55,709 nt of DNA from Thermoguttaceae bacterium (GTDB lineage: Bacteria; Planctomycetota; Planctomycetia; Pirellulales; Thermoguttaceae): assembly GCA_025060325.1 (NCBI GenBank), contig JANXBW010000026.1:1-55709 (forward strand), written 5' to 3'. The notes under the pieces are model-generated. The model was given only the letters and a program-made list of their open reading frames with translations, was not told the DNA's origin and ran no database searches. Below are positions 9,308-19,626 of the stretch, piece by piece (position 1 is the first letter of the stretch; each line of letters opens with the position of its first letter). A program made the position numbers and the translations under genes.

Positions 9308-10230
9308 TTACCTCGGATGTGGGACTCCTCCCTTCCCCGATCGTCTTCATGTCGCTTTTCCTTGGACAAAACTTACCGGCAGAATCCCCCTGCATATACC
9401 GCACAGTTTACCCGGGCTGATTCCCGGCCCTATTTCCTATTCCCCCAGGGGGCAAGGCACCCCGCGATTTGGCAAGTGTTGCCGTCGTCCCCCGTGTTAG
9501 TCGATTGAATCCCGTTCTGCCGTCGCTCTCCCTGCCGCCGGCCCACACTAGGCCGCGCACCTTTTCCGCGCAATACACTTCTCCGTCTGGGGCCGAAGAC
9601 AGCAACCTGTTCAAGATTTGGTCCCCTACGATGCCGATCAACCGCTTTACGGTGGCGACCACCCCCTTGCGTCTGTAAACCGGTGTGCTTCTCAACACGG
9701 TTTGATTTAAACTCTCGTACAACGATCGCGGCAACATCAGCGGATGTGGGGAAAGTCTTTGGGATTTCCTGCCCGGCAAATCCAGGTCTGGGTCCTTTCG
9801 GCATATCCCCGGCTTGACCCCGGCAATTCCGCCCCTCTGCTCAGAGATGACCCCGGGAATTTGGGCCTTGTGAGCCAAGGGTCAAAATTCTCGCAAAATT
9901 CTCCAATTGGCAGGTTTCCGTCAATTCCGTAAGTTGAAAAGCCTTTTGCCGGGCCAGGTACTCTGGGCCAAAAGGCCAACTAGGGGCCTTTCAGAGCGCT
10001 CCGGAAACCTGGCCGAAAAAAAGCCCTACTGGAACTTGCTAAAGTAGATCGACTTTATGCGAGGGTCGGCATTCATACCTTCAGCGGGGCCGGAGGTAAA
10101 CTCACGCGAGGATCCCCGGCACGAAGTGAAAACCTTGGCCCCACCAGATGAGAGCAAGCTTCTTTGAAAGGATTTGGCCGCCTGGTGGGATAGGCCGTGT
10201 ATTCGGCGAGCCGAAAGGAGTGAAGCGCGT
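9308..10230. other. Intergenic region upstream of sat, nothing recognised
   Basis: About 920 bp without a supported gene. Open frames on the minus strand (about 9408-9878) have no start context or family motif. The sat ribosome binding site GAAAGGAG lies at 10213-10220. Confidence 0.45.
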
Positions 10231-11535
10231 ATGCAAGCAGAAAAAGTGGGGCAATTGACGCACCCCTCGGTTGGCCTTATTCCGCCCCATGGCGGATTGA
10301 CCGATCCGATCGACAGGATGGTTCCTTCGGAGGCTGTTTGCGACGTACTGGCAGAAGCTCGACAGCTTGTGCAGGTGCCAGTGTCCGATGCGGATTTGTC
10401 TACGGTCTATCGCCTTGGCGACGGGGTACTCAGCCCGTTGGAAGGACCGATGGATCAGGAAACTTACCTCCGGGTGCTTGAGGAGGGTGTCATCGAGCGG
10501 CAAGGAAGACTTTACGCTTGGACCATTCCGTTTGCTTTTCCTGTCACCGCCGAGCTTGCCCGGCAGCTTGCCCACGCCTCCCGCTGTGCCCTCGTTGACT
10601 CCCAGAATCAGGTGGTGGCCGTCTTAGAGATCCATGATGTTTTCCCGTGGGACAAAGAGCATTATTTGCGGAAGGTATACCAAACAGATCGATTCGATCA
10701 TCCCGGGGGAGACATGGTGCTGAAGGGGTATGCGGGGAAAGATTATCTCCTAGGCGGGCGGATCAGTGTCTTGCCTCGCCAAAAGCATCCTGAGTTCGGC
10801 AAATACATCCTTTCGCCGCGAGAGGTCCGCAAGCTGCTTGCGGAGAAAGGCTGGGAGCGGGTGGTGGCGTTTCAGACCCGGAACCCCCTTCATCGGGCGC
10901 ACGAGTACGCTCTTGTTTACGGTTTGGAGACCCTCTTGCGAGCCGGCTTTAATGCAGGGGCCTGCCTCAATCCGCTTGTCGGGGAGACGAAAGAAGACGA
11001 CGTGCCTGCGGCGGTCCGTATGCGGACTTACGAGGCCCTTCTAGCGGAGCGGGCCCTGGGGGATGGGGATGCCGACCCAGAGTTGTGGGCGCAATTGGGG
11101 CAAAGTCTTACCGATCGGGTGATTCTGGTAGGGCTAGACATTAAGATGTTTTACGCCGGGCCTAAGGAAGCGGTGATGCATGCCATCTATCGGCAAAACT
11201 TGGGGTTTACAGACATCATCATTGGCCGAAAACATGCCGATGCGCCATATCACGACGGTACACCGATCTGGGGGGACTTTGACGCTCAGGAAATTTTCAA
11301 AAACTTGCGAGGCGAGTTGTTGATTCGCCCACTTTGCGTGGGATATGCGGCTTATTATCCCTCTATCGGCCGCGTGGATTTAATGGAAAACCATCCGGGC
11401 GAGCAACCGCTTCAAATCTCCGGCAAAGAGATTCGCAAGGCGCTTTTGGAAGGTCGGCCTGTCGATCCGCGAATCATGCGCCCCAGCACAGCACGGATTT
11501 TGGCTGAGGCAATGCGAGGCCGGTCGGCCCAGTGA
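10231..11535 (+). CDS. sat: Sulfate adenylyltransferase (ATP sulfurylase)
   Basis: 434 aa. Catalyses ATP + sulfate to adenosine 5'-phosphosulfate + pyrophosphate in the cytoplasm, the first step of sulfate assimilation (or the reverse in dissimilation). The start ATG at 10231 is preceded by GAAAGGAG with 10 bases spacing; an in-frame upstream codon at 10174 is rejected because the extra residues are not conserved. The N-terminal PUA-like domain includes [18 protein letters not shown]. The catalytic domain has the signature [11 protein letters not shown] (Q215-E225, with H221 and H224 as the HxxH pair), then [19 protein letters not shown] and [14 protein letters not shown]. No APS kinase domain is fused. 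The Rrf2 gene upstream suggests sulfur-responsive control. No CysC/CysH/Apr genes lie nearby. Confidence 0.97.
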   Translation: MQAEKVGQLTHPSVGLIPPHGGLTDPIDRMVPSEAVCDVLAEARQLVQVPVSDADLSTVYRLGDGVLSPLEGPMDQETYLRVLEEGVIERQGRLYAWTIPFAFPVTAELARQLAHASRCALVDSQNQVVAVLEIHDVFPWDKEHYLRKVYQTDRFDHPGGDMVLKGYAGKDYLLGGRISVLPRQKHPEFGKYILSPREVRKLLAEKGWERVVAFQTRNPLHRAHEYALVYGLETLLRAGFNAGACLNPLVGETKEDDVPAAVRMRTYEALLAERALGDGDADPELWAQLGQSLTDRVILVGLDIKMFYAGPKEAVMHAIYRQNLGFTDIIIGRKHADAPYHDGTPIWGDFDAQEIFKNLRGELLIRPLCVGYAAYYPSIGRVDLMENHPGEQPLQISGKEIRKALLEGRPVDPRIMRPSTARILAEAMRGRSAQ

Positions 11536-11644
11536 AAGTGCTTATCCGTTTCCCCGGCAGGAGGCGGGATTTGCACGGCCAGAATTCTGTCAATGGCTAG
11601 AAGTTTTGTGTACATGCGCAACCAGTAGACGAGGGGGTCCCACC

Positions 11645-12829
11645 ATGCTGGCCAGAGAACAGACCCTTGCCCGTCGCGATTTTCTCAGGGCCTCGGGAGC
11701 TTTGACGCTTGCCGTCCTCACCGGCCGCGCCGCTGCCTCCCTTCCTAGTCTGACAGCTATTGAATGGCCTTTTCATGGAGCCGTCCTTAACTATCGCCAT
11801 GGCCGACAGGTGGACGGAGGACTCGAAATCACCGTCAGTGGCATCGCGCCCGTGGAGTACCGTGTGACCGTCAACGGCCAAGAGGCGACCCGCGCAGGCC
11901 AGCGATTTTTCGCCCCAGTTGTGCTCCGGGAGCGGGTGACAGAAATTGTGGCCGTATCAGAAGGAATCACTGGTCGGCAAGAGCATCGCGTGCGGGTGGT
12001 GTGGGACCGGCATTCGTTTCCGCGCTATCGATTTGCCATTGATGACAATAGCTTCTTCCTTCGCGACATTGCCCAAAATGGGTATCGCTCACTCTTCGAC
12101 TGCTTTTACTTGGCGCGCCTTCGCGAGCTGCACCAGAAGTATGGCACCAAGTTTGTGCTCAATATTTATTACACCACCGGCGACGATTTTAACTTAAGCA
12201 AGTTCCCGGACCGATACCGCTCCGAATGGGCCGACAATGCCGAGTGGTTGCGGTTAGCGTTCCACGCTTACGCCGATGAACCTGCCAGGCCTTATCAAAA
12301 CGCCTCCCCGAACAAACTTGCTGCGGACTACGATCTAGTGGCCGAACAGGTGCTCCGGTTTGCTGGCGAGCAAACATGGACGCCAACTACCATCGTTCAC
12401 TGGGGGATGGTTTTGCCGGTGGCATTGCCCGTCCTTCGCCAACGCGGGGTGCGCGTATTGAGTGGCTACTTCCGGAAAATCGGTGGTCTTTGGGATGTCA
12501 ACTACAATTTGGATCCCATCCGATCGGAATATCTCTACCGGCACGATGCCCTGATGGATTTCGACGTGGACATCGTCTTTTCCAAGATCGACGTTGTCTG
12601 CAACACGATGACACCCGCGCAGGTGGTTCAGACGTTAGCGCCACTGGTGGAAGACGTCAACACTGCGGAAATCATGGATCTGATGACGCACGAGCAGTAC
12701 TTCTGGTCCTTTTATTCCAATTACTTGCCTGATCACTGGGAGCGTGTGGAGGCAGCGATCCGCTTTGTGAGCGAAAGAGGTTATAAGCCTGTCTTCCTGC
12801 ACGAGGGCTTCCTGGGAGCACCTGAATAG
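11645..12829 (+). CDS. Tat-exported polysaccharide-deacetylase-like protein
   Basis: 394 aa from the ATG at 11645, preceded by GAGGGGG (about 11630). The N-terminus carries a twin-arginine signal (ARRDFLRASGALTLAVLTG) of the 'RRDFL' type common in planctomycetes. A short beta domain follows (about 35-120). The C-terminal half resembles the NodB/polysaccharide deacetylase barrel: RYRFAIDDNSFFLRD supplies an Asp pair, YGTKFVLNIYYTTGDD a core strand, and WLRLAFHAYADEP a His as in metal-binding motif 2, with MTHEQYFWSFYSNY further on. The substrate is unknown; an exported carbohydrate-active or divergent hydrolase is likely. It follows sat by 109 bp on the same strand but has its own ribosome binding site. 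Confidence 0.75.
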   Translation: MLAREQTLARRDFLRASGALTLAVLTGRAAASLPSLTAIEWPFHGAVLNYRHGRQVDGGLEITVSGIAPVEYRVTVNGQEATRAGQRFFAPVVLRERVTEIVAVSEGITGRQEHRVRVVWDRHSFPRYRFAIDDNSFFLRDIAQNGYRSLFDCFYLARLRELHQKYGTKFVLNIYYTTGDDFNLSKFPDRYRSEWADNAEWLRLAFHAYADEPARPYQNASPNKLAADYDLVAEQVLRFAGEQTWTPTTIVHWGMVLPVALPVLRQRGVRVLSGYFRKIGGLWDVNYNLDPIRSEYLYRHDALMDFDVDIVFSKIDVVCNTMTPAQVVQTLAPLVEDVNTAEIMDLMTHEQYFWSFYSNYLPDHWERVEAAIRFVSERGYKPVFLHEGFLGAPE

Positions 12830-13458
12830 CGAATTTTCACAGTCTGTACCCCCTCCGTGAGAAGCCCACAGGCAACTCCGGGAAATATTTGTCAACACCG
12901 ACCGAAAATCAAGCTGCCCTTGCATCCGGCTAGGCTTAGCGGACATCTTTTTCCGGTGGATAACCTCTGGCTTGGGGGCCTTGTACTCGGACGGTAGAAG
13001 TCTGGGGCCAAGCTTCGTTTTCGTCATGGCAAGCATTGGTTTGGGAAACACCTGAGGCCCAATCCCTACCCGTTAGCCAAGCAGGTCTTCCAATGCTACC
13101 TTGGCCAGCAAATTGGTAAGCTTCGGACCGATCGTTTCGCCGAATGGGCTACCCTCAGTTTCCCCAACCTTGGGACATACATCCGCCACGAAAGGCCGCC
13201 CAGGAATGCCCCTGAACCCGGCTTGACCAGCGGTGGGACGATCCGGTAACTTCTTGCCGCCCAAAGCGCACGGAGGCTTGCCGCTCACGGAGGAGCCCTT
13301 CCTAGCGGCTAGGCATGGATGGCCTCTGGCCGCCTGCAGCTCAGTCTTGTTCGTGCGTTTGCCACCAGGACTGGGTTTCGTCAACTAGGGTGCCCCGGAC
13401 ACGGAGGTTCCGGGGCACTTGTCTTTGACAACATGGACCGGTGCTCGTTTGCTGGGTC
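12830..13458. other. Intergenic region between convergent genes
   Basis: No gene is supported. Its right end holds a strong hairpin (13390-13418) that probably ends transcription from both sides. Confidence 0.5.
13390..13418. terminator. Likely bidirectional terminator hairpin
   Basis: Perfect 9-bp stem GTGCCCCGG/CCGGGGCAC with an 11-base loop, followed on the plus strand by TTGTCTTT. It lies between the convergent genes ending at 12829 and 13459. Confidence 0.6.
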
Positions 13459-15318
13459 TTATTTCTGCCGCATAAGCTCCTCGATTGCCGCGGCCACCGA
13501 GGCTCGGCGAGCAAGGATTACTCGCGGATCCACCGTAAAAGCGGTCATACTACGAGTAATCTCCCCAGGCACTTCAAGCAGGCTTTCATAGTGCTTGGCC
13601 TTCTCCCCGGCCAACGTGGGCCGCGCTTGCTCCAAAAGCTCCCGCAGGAAAGCAAGCATCTCGTAGTCCTCCACACCCTCCCGAAGCATTTCCCAACGAA
13701 TGCTGGACACTGGGCCTTCAAGCACCGGTTGACCGCCGGCCTTACCGGGCACAGAAGCCGAAAGGGGCGGGTAAATGAACCGGCCATCCCCGTTGCCCCA
13801 GTGCCTTTTGACCCCGCGGGGGGTGGAATAACCACTCACATAACTCATCGGATCTTGATACGGGTCTTGGAAAGAATCGGGATAAGCGGCCGAGGAAGTC
13901 CAGTAATTGGTCTGCCAGACCAAAATCCCGGCAATCTTCCGCTGCCAGGTTTGCCACAGCCACACCCGAAGCTCGGTGCCCGGATGGTCGATGAAGAGGG
14001 TGCAATAGGGGGCTTTGGGACCGGTGCAAATATACCACCAGAACCGCTCCCCGCGTTTACGCCGTTCCTCCGCAATCTCGTGGTTATAATTTGGCGTAAT
14101 AGGGCACCAGATGTCTACAGGGGCTATTAACTTTTCATTAGGTTCCTCTGTCAACATCCGTTGTAAACCAGGTGCATACTTCTTGAGACGCTCCATCCCC
14201 TTGGTGACGAAGTCGTAATCTTTCGGTTCTGGCTCGTCAAACCAGTAGATGTAAGCCATCCGCAGCCAACCTTTTTGGCGAAGGAAGCTTTCAAGCTGCT
14301 GAACATAACTCGCGAACATCGCCTGGTATTGGGGTGTGGACTCACCGAAGCCCAAGATTTCTGGTTCGTAACGCTCATGGAAGCTTCCGCCACCCATGCC
14401 GTGGACCGTCAACATAAAGTTAGTGAACCGGAAGCGTTGGAGCACCCGGCTCATCTCCCGCTCCCAATCACTAAAATCGATCTCAGCCCGCGGGGGATTG
14501 GCGTCCGGCAAAAATTTCACGCGGATCGGGTCAAGCGGCGCCGGGTTGTAGGGGCTTATGCGATGCTCGGCAAACGATTGCAAGTAGAGGTCGAGAAGTT
14601 GTCGGCGATCCGAATCGTTACGCGCATTGTGATACTGAAAAGCAAGCCAGGGGTCAAAGCCGAAGGCGGTTTCCAAGCGATTTTTCTCCGGCAGGGAAAA
14701 GCCCCACACTTCAAGCTCGATAGGGATTTCGATCGTCCCCTTTTCAAATTTCAAAGCGACGCTTCCGCGGTAGCGACCCGCCGGAGTCCCCGCCGGAACA
14801 TAAACAAGAACCCACAGCGGCGAATTGACGCCCGCCGGAAGGGTCAGCGGCTCTTTAAGCGGTGGCAGGGCATCGGGCCACCAATCTTTCTTGCCAGTTT
14901 TGTCCGTCGGGTTTTCAACCCAGTGGTAGTACACCCATAGGACACGGACATTATCCGATGAGATAGTTGCCCCATCCGGGCTACGAAAAGCCGTCGGTCT
15001 TGCCTCAAGCAGCTTGACCTCCCTACGAGGAACAAGCACCACCTGGACGGCCTCCCAGTCGTTGCCCGCGGCTAAAAGGCGCACCACTTGGCCGGTCTGG
15101 GTGGGTAAAGGGCGATGCCGGCCGATCTTCCAGCCAGCTTCGCACCACCACAACGCAACCTCCTCTGTTGACAGATCCGGCAGCAAATACCCATAGGCCG
15201 TCCAATCAATGGCCGGTCCTGTAAACTGGTCTTCGCTCTGCCCAAAGCTGGTTGTCCAAATGACCCCTACGCCGAGAAAACCCATCATCCACGTGGCGAC
15301 AATGCCCATTCTCCGCAT
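13459..15318 (-). CDS. Secreted GH123/DUF4091-like glycoside hydrolase
   Basis: 619 aa from the ATG at 15318, chosen because ACGGAGG ends 9 bases before it; ATG at 15327 abuts that site and the frame extends further upstream. A signal peptide (MGIVATWMMGFLGVGVIW) leads to an N-terminal beta-sandwich (about 35-210, including VLVYVPAGTPAGRYRGSVAL, typical of these enzymes) and a TIM-barrel domain. The Asp-Glu pair characteristic of GH123 beta-N-acetylgalactosaminidases is present in IYWFDEPEPKDYDF (D361, E362). Later signatures include AGILVWQTNYW and SIRWEMLREGVEDYEMLAFL, the latter typical of DUF4091 C-termini. Likely role: degradation of an external or cell-surface amino-sugar glycan. The exact substrate cannot be read from sequence. 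Confidence 0.88.
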   Translation of the reverse strand: MRRMGIVATWMMGFLGVGVIWTTSFGQSEDQFTGPAIDWTAYGYLLPDLSTEEVALWWCEAGWKIGRHRPLPTQTGQVVRLLAAGNDWEAVQVVLVPRREVKLLEARPTAFRSPDGATISSDNVRVLWVYYHWVENPTDKTGKKDWWPDALPPLKEPLTLPAGVNSPLWVLVYVPAGTPAGRYRGSVALKFEKGTIEIPIELEVWGFSLPEKNRLETAFGFDPWLAFQYHNARNDSDRRQLLDLYLQSFAEHRISPYNPAPLDPIRVKFLPDANPPRAEIDFSDWEREMSRVLQRFRFTNFMLTVHGMGGGSFHERYEPEILGFGESTPQYQAMFASYVQQLESFLRQKGWLRMAYIYWFDEPEPKDYDFVTKGMERLKKYAPGLQRMLTEEPNEKLIAPVDIWCPITPNYNHEIAEERRKRGERFWWYICTGPKAPYCTLFIDHPGTELRVWLWQTWQRKIAGILVWQTNYWTSSAAYPDSFQDPYQDPMSYVSGYSTPRGVKRHWGNGDGRFIYPPLSASVPGKAGGQPVLEGPVSSIRWEMLREGVEDYEMLAFLRELLEQARPTLAGEKAKHYESLLEVPGEITRSMTAFTVDPRVILARRASVAAAIEELMRQK

Positions 15319-15917
15319 GGGTTGCATCCTCCGTCGCAAGCACGTTGACATCTGGCCGATCAACCATCCCGAGGCCGTTTTTCGGGGGCAATTCCCGCAC
15401 GCCATAGTCGGCAAAGGGCGATTCTAAACTCCTCCACCTGATCCGTAGCTTCCTGAAAGTCCTTACCCGGACTTGTGCCTAACGTAGTTCCTGGTCATAA
15501 GCCCCTCAAGCTGAAACTTTAAACCCCGCCCAAGGAAACCGTAGCCCTGCCACCTAACCAAAGGGCGACGAAGAAGCCGTAACACTTAGTTCTCCATGGG
15601 TGCGCTTCCCGAGACACTGGGGTTAAGTCCTCCAAAGCTTTAGCCCACTAGAAAAACCTAGCCATCTTGCTGCCAGAAGTGCTACAGACCCTCCGCCGGC
15701 AACGCGCCGATCATCCAGAGGCAAATTGTCGACACAGAGGGTGCTTATTGGCGTGGCGATTTCGCCATTCCTTTGGCTTACGGAGAAGCTCGACATTCGT
15801 TTGGGCGGATCAATCCGGGCAGCCCCGGCCGACTACCATCCCTTTGGCCTTCCCCGTAAAAGTGTTAGAATGCCTTCCAGATGCGGACTACGCTTCTGTG
15901 CAAGGGAGGACAGACGC
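15319..15917. other. Divergent intergenic region
   Basis: Separates the divergent glycosidase and glgC genes and must hold both promoters; only the glgC candidate is visible (15844-15871). The glgC reading frame stays open back to 15726, but a better start is at 15918. Confidence 0.5.
15844..15871 (+). promoter_or_regulatory. Candidate sigma-70 promoter of glgC
   Basis: TTGGCC (15844-15849), a 16-bp spacer and TAGAAT (15866-15871). Transcription would begin about 40 bases before the glgC start. Consensus match only. Confidence 0.4.
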
Positions 15918-17186
15918 ATGCGACTTAAGGACGAGGTGGTGACAGTAGTGCTTGCCGGGGGCAAAGGCTCGCGGCTTGAACCGCTGACCCGGGACCGAGC
16001 TAAGCCCGCTGTACCGTTTGGTGGAGCCTATCGAATTATCGACTTCACTTTGTCCAACTGCCTCAATAGCGGACTGAAAAAGATCTTAGTACTCACTCAG
16101 CATAAGGCCCTCAGCCTTGACCGACACATCAACATGGGCTGGAGCCGGTATTTTTGCCGGGAACTTGGCGAATTTATCGACATCGTCCCGCCGCAACAGC
16201 GCATTGATGATAGTTGGTACCAGGGAACAGCCGACGCCGTCTATCAGAACATTTATACGATCGAGAAAGAGCACCCCCGCTATGTGCTCATTTTGGCCGG
16301 CGATCATATTTACAAAATGAACTACATGAAGATGATCGAGTACCACATCGGCCAGCAGGCCGACGCCACTATTGGGGTGCTCCGCGTTCGGAGGGAGGAG
16401 GCCCGACGGCGGTTTGGCGTCCTAGAGGTGGATCGCAACAATCGGGTGATCGGCTTCCAGGAAAAACCGGACGAGCCGGTGCCTCTCCCCGGCAATCCAG
16501 AGATGTGTTTGGCCTCGATGGGCATTTATGTCTTCAATGCCCGCTTCTTATTCGAGGAACTTTGCCGGGACGCCACGCGGCGGACGAGCCGACATGATTT
16601 CGGCGGGGATGTTATCCCTTCCATCATCTCTCGGAGCCGCGTGTACGCCTACCCATTCGTCGAGGAGGCCGACGAAAACCGGAAGAAGGATGCTTACTGG
16701 CGGGACGTGGGGACGGTTGATGCCTACTATGAGGCGAACATGGACCTGGTGTCGGTCGATCCGCAACTTGATTTATATGACGAGCTATGGCCCATCCGAA
16801 CTTACCACCCCAATTATCCGCCTCCGAAGTTCGTTTTTGCCGATCCGGACCGTTGTGGCCGGGCACTCGATAGCATCGTCTGCTTGGGTTGCATCATTTC
16901 CGGCGGACTAGTCCAGCGGTCCATCCTAGGGCCAAAAACCCGGATCAACAGCTATGCGGAGGTGACCGAGTCGATTCTCTTGGGGGAGGTAAACGTCGGC
17001 CGGTACGCCCGGATCCGCCGAGCCATTATCGATAAAGGGGTATCGATCCCACCGGGAATGGAGATCGGGTTTGATCCTGAACTTGATGCCCGCCGTGGCT
17101 TCTTTGTCAGCCCGGAAGGGATTACGGTGATTACGCCAGCCGACAGCCTCGAACTAGTGGAGCAGCTTGCGCACCGGCCATCGTAG
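15918..17186 (+). CDS. glgC: Glucose-1-phosphate adenylyltransferase (ADP-glucose pyrophosphorylase)
   Basis: 422 aa. Makes ADP-glucose from ATP and glucose 1-phosphate, the committed step of bacterial glycogen synthesis. The start ATG at 15918 follows AGGGAGGA by 7 bases. The nucleotidyltransferase domain begins VLAGGKGSRLEPLTRDRAKP, with PFGGAYRIIDFTLSNCLNSG next, the active-site region ILAGDHIYKMNY and the GFQEKPDEP glucose-1-phosphate region. The C-terminal left-handed beta-helix contains ISGGLVQRSILGPKTRINSY and RRAIIDKGVSIPPG. Full length for the family (about 420-430 aa). No other glycogen gene is adjacent. Confidence 0.96.
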   Translation: MRLKDEVVTVVLAGGKGSRLEPLTRDRAKPAVPFGGAYRIIDFTLSNCLNSGLKKILVLTQHKALSLDRHINMGWSRYFCRELGEFIDIVPPQQRIDDSWYQGTADAVYQNIYTIEKEHPRYVLILAGDHIYKMNYMKMIEYHIGQQADATIGVLRVRREEARRRFGVLEVDRNNRVIGFQEKPDEPVPLPGNPEMCLASMGIYVFNARFLFEELCRDATRRTSRHDFGGDVIPSIISRSRVYAYPFVEEADENRKKDAYWRDVGTVDAYYEANMDLVSVDPQLDLYDELWPIRTYHPNYPPPKFVFADPDRCGRALDSIVCLGCIISGGLVQRSILGPKTRINSYAEVTESILLGEVNVGRYARIRRAIIDKGVSIPPGMEIGFDPELDARRGFFVSPEGITVITPADSLELVEQLAHRPS

Positions 17187-17270
17187 GCCGGACGATGGCT
17201 GGGTAGAGGGATACGCTGCCTAAGTAGTGACTGGTCTGAAACCTAAGGGTTCTTCTAGGGGATAGCCTGC

Positions 17271-17567
17271 TTATCCTCCGGGTTTTCTCATCGTCAGACT
17301 TTGTAGGAAAAGCACTGCCCCCACGGAAAGAAAGGCATAGCCGATCCACTCCGGTGGGCGAACTGTCTTCGGAGGGGTGGTATTCGCTGGGCTGCCAGCG
17401 AGTGTCTCGGCGGTAGCCTCGGCAAGTGCCATCGGATGATTAAACATCTCCATGACAAGCCGGGTAAATTGGGGAGTTAAGACAAATTCTTCCACCATCC
17501 GGAATTGGAGTCCCAAGAGGAGGAAGAAGATCCCCGCGGCGAAGATCTGATTCCGGTTGAATTCCAT
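17271..17567 (-). CDS. Small two-helix membrane protein
   Basis: 98 aa from the ATG at 17567, which has GGGGAG 8 bases upstream; the frame is open to 17750 but the extra residues lack a start signal. Two hydrophobic segments are seen: IFAAGIFFLLLGLQF near residue 10 and WIGYAFLSVGAVLFLQSL near 75, joined by a loop rich in Ala/Thr/Pro. I do not recognise a family. It is convergent with glgC, with 84 bp between stops. Confidence 0.65.
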   Translation of the reverse strand: MEFNRNQIFAAGIFFLLLGLQFRMVEEFVLTPQFTRLVMEMFNHPMALAEATAETLAGSPANTTPPKTVRPPEWIGYAFLSVGAVLFLQSLTMRKPGG

Positions 17568-18285
17568 CGCCACTTCTCCCCGGCTAAGCACGGTGAGGCA
17601 ATACTCCGGCGGTTCCGGGATTTCCCCGAAAGGGATCGTCCGCTCGCCTTCCAATCTTGAGCAGCTCGAAATGCTAGACGCAATAAGCAGATCTTGCCGG
17701 AAATGCAGGTGGTGGCCAGGAAAACCGGTAGGCTTCGGCCATCTTGCCACAGCCTGAACACCATGTTCTTGTAAGCCCGCGGGACCTGATCCCTCGAAAA
17801 TGAGTCACATACCCCGATCGCGGCTTACCCACGGCCCAGCTCCACGCCCAGGCCTCGTGGCGGACGAAAGCTGATTTCATCGGTAAAAAGTGGCTTAATC
17901 GGTAGATTTTCAAAGCGGCAGTGCGTCAGATGTTCGAGTAAAGGCCGGGACCTTCGCAGAATCCTTAAACACCACTCGCGGCGAGCCTCGCGTGCCTTGG
18001 AAGTTGGAAGAGGGTCAGTGTGTCACCGGTAGTTCCGAAGGAAAACTCTTAACTGTCAAATGCTGAAGGAAAAGCTTTATGCCGGTGTTAGATTCCGAGG
18101 GGGCTGAAGGCTGAAAGACCTGAGGAGGCTTTCTGCCCGTAATAAGCCAGCTCTCAGGCAACCTTCAATACTGACCACCGCTGCCTGGCCCCGGGCGGAA
18201 GGGAACCTCTTTCGTCCGGAGGCTTCGAAGCTTTCAAACCAGCCGGCTCAACCGCAATATACACACTCTCTCCCGCGAGCGGCGG
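17568..18285. other. Intergenic region, nothing recognised
   Basis: About 720 bp between two minus-strand genes. No RNA gene, terminator with a U-run or convincing small gene was found. Confidence 0.45.
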
Positions 18286-19359
18286 CTAGGCTGAGCCTTC
18301 TTCCGTGACGCGACTGGCGGTTTCTTCGTGACAAGTTTCCCTACCTTGTCCGGCAAAACCGAGTTTCTTCTTTCCCCGAGCAATCCGGAGGCGGACACCC
18401 TTATCGGTCCAGATTCCCGCCGGGTCTTCAGCTTCTTTATTGGCCGGGGGAAATCGGGGCTGCCGCAGGTAAGTGTATGCCTCGCTTCGCAGATGCGAAA
18501 GCATGTCGTGCCCGAAGCGGCGGGTTCTCTCAGCTCGAAGAGTTTCTAGCGCGATCGGCCCAACAACCACCTTTTCGCCTGGCCCCGGCTCGGCCTGAGC
18601 CAGGATCCGCCCATCGTAATCGACGAGCATACTCCCGCCCGGCCAGCTAAATGGTGGGTAATCCTGCCGATTGGCCCCTTGATTGACCGCGACAACAAAC
18701 ACCATGTTCTCAAGCGCTCGGACCCTATTTACCAACGTCCACCATTCAAGCGGAGAGCATGTTCCCCACGGGTCCATGTACGCGGAAATCCGAATGATGA
18801 CCTCTGCGCCGGCAAGAGCAATTTCGCGAATAGCCTCCGGAAAAAGCCAATCGTAGCAGATGGCCACTCCAAGCTTGCCCAGTTCGGTCTCTACCACTGG
18901 AAAAAGAGGCTCTTTGTATTCCGGCAGGTCATGCGGGCTGGCCAAAAGCTCCCATGGGATCCACGGGTTGACCTTTCGGTATTTGCTCAGAACCCCCGTG
19001 GGACCAATCAGGCACGTGGTGTTGAAAAGGACCTCCGGGTAGGCAGGGTCCCACTCGATGAACGTGCCGGTCTGGATGTAACACCCTAACTTCTTGGCCA
19101 CTCGCTCGTAGGCGTCGGTGTGCTCGTTGGGCACCGGGAGGGCAAGGCGCGCTCGGAGAACCGCCGGATCCGGGTAAACCGGGGCGGCATGGGCAAACTC
19201 CGGGAAAGCAAGTAGTCGGACGTCGAAGAACGGCTCATACCCCGCCACTACTTCCTCAATCATCCTGCACATTCGAGCCGTGCGATCGGCAATCTCCTCC
19301 CGATCGCGGGGACAAGCAAAAGCCGTTTGACAGCAGGCAGCGTAGTATAGGCCGCTCAT
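18286..19359 (-). CDS. Carbon-nitrogen hydrolase (nitrilase superfamily amidase)
   Basis: 357 aa with the intact nitrilase-superfamily catalytic triad: E54 (LLAFPEFAH), K129 (SKYRKVNPW) and C168 (VAICYDWLFPE). Such enzymes hydrolyse amides, carbamoyl compounds or nitriles through a Cys-thioester. The NRVRALENMVFVVAVNQGAN region and the GGSMLVDYDGRILA strand are typical of aliphatic-amidase-like branches; the substrate cannot be decided. The C-terminal 45 residues are basic and low in complexity. A strong ribosome binding site (GGAGGAAGGGAG) lies just upstream of the ATG. It stands alone, 266 bp from the next gene. Confidence 0.92.
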   Translation of the reverse strand: MSGLYYAACCQTAFACPRDREEIADRTARMCRMIEEVVAGYEPFFDVRLLAFPEFAHAAPVYPDPAVLRARLALPVPNEHTDAYERVAKKLGCYIQTGTFIEWDPAYPEVLFNTTCLIGPTGVLSKYRKVNPWIPWELLASPHDLPEYKEPLFPVVETELGKLGVAICYDWLFPEAIREIALAGAEVIIRISAYMDPWGTCSPLEWWTLVNRVRALENMVFVVAVNQGANRQDYPPFSWPGGSMLVDYDGRILAQAEPGPGEKVVVGPIALETLRAERTRRFGHDMLSHLRSEAYTYLRQPRFPPANKEAEDPAGIWTDKGVRLRIARGKKKLGFAGQGRETCHEETASRVTEEGSA

Positions 19360-19626
19360 TCGAGCTCCCTTCCTCCTTCCCGACTAGGCAGATGGCGCCC
19401 CAAAAAATGAAGCCCTAAGCTCGGGCTCCGGTCTCTTCCGGCAAGCCGCCTCCCTCAAGCGGTAGCTGTTTCTAAAGTCCCCCTTGGATAACGATGAGAA
19501 TTTGGACAAAAGCAGCCGACAATTACCCCCCGGAGCTTACCCGGCCTCGTTGACCCAGGAACCGCCAACTTAACTCGTAAACGGGCTTTGCTCCATGGCC
19601 CGAACGCAACCGTTAAAGCGGTGCCT

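Noticed and set aside
9408-9878. Minus-strand frame of 156 codons in the gap before sat
   Set aside because: No ribosome binding site, low-complexity basic composition and an overlapping frame of similar length; no family motif.
12635-13384. Minus-strand frames of 103-138 codons in the gap after the deacetylase-like gene
   Set aside because: One overlaps the end of a well-supported gene, the other spans the region next to the terminator; no motif.
14275-14940. 221-codon plus-strand frame opposite the GH123-like gene
   Set aside because: Antisense shadow of a strongly supported gene with signal peptide and catalytic residues on the other strand.
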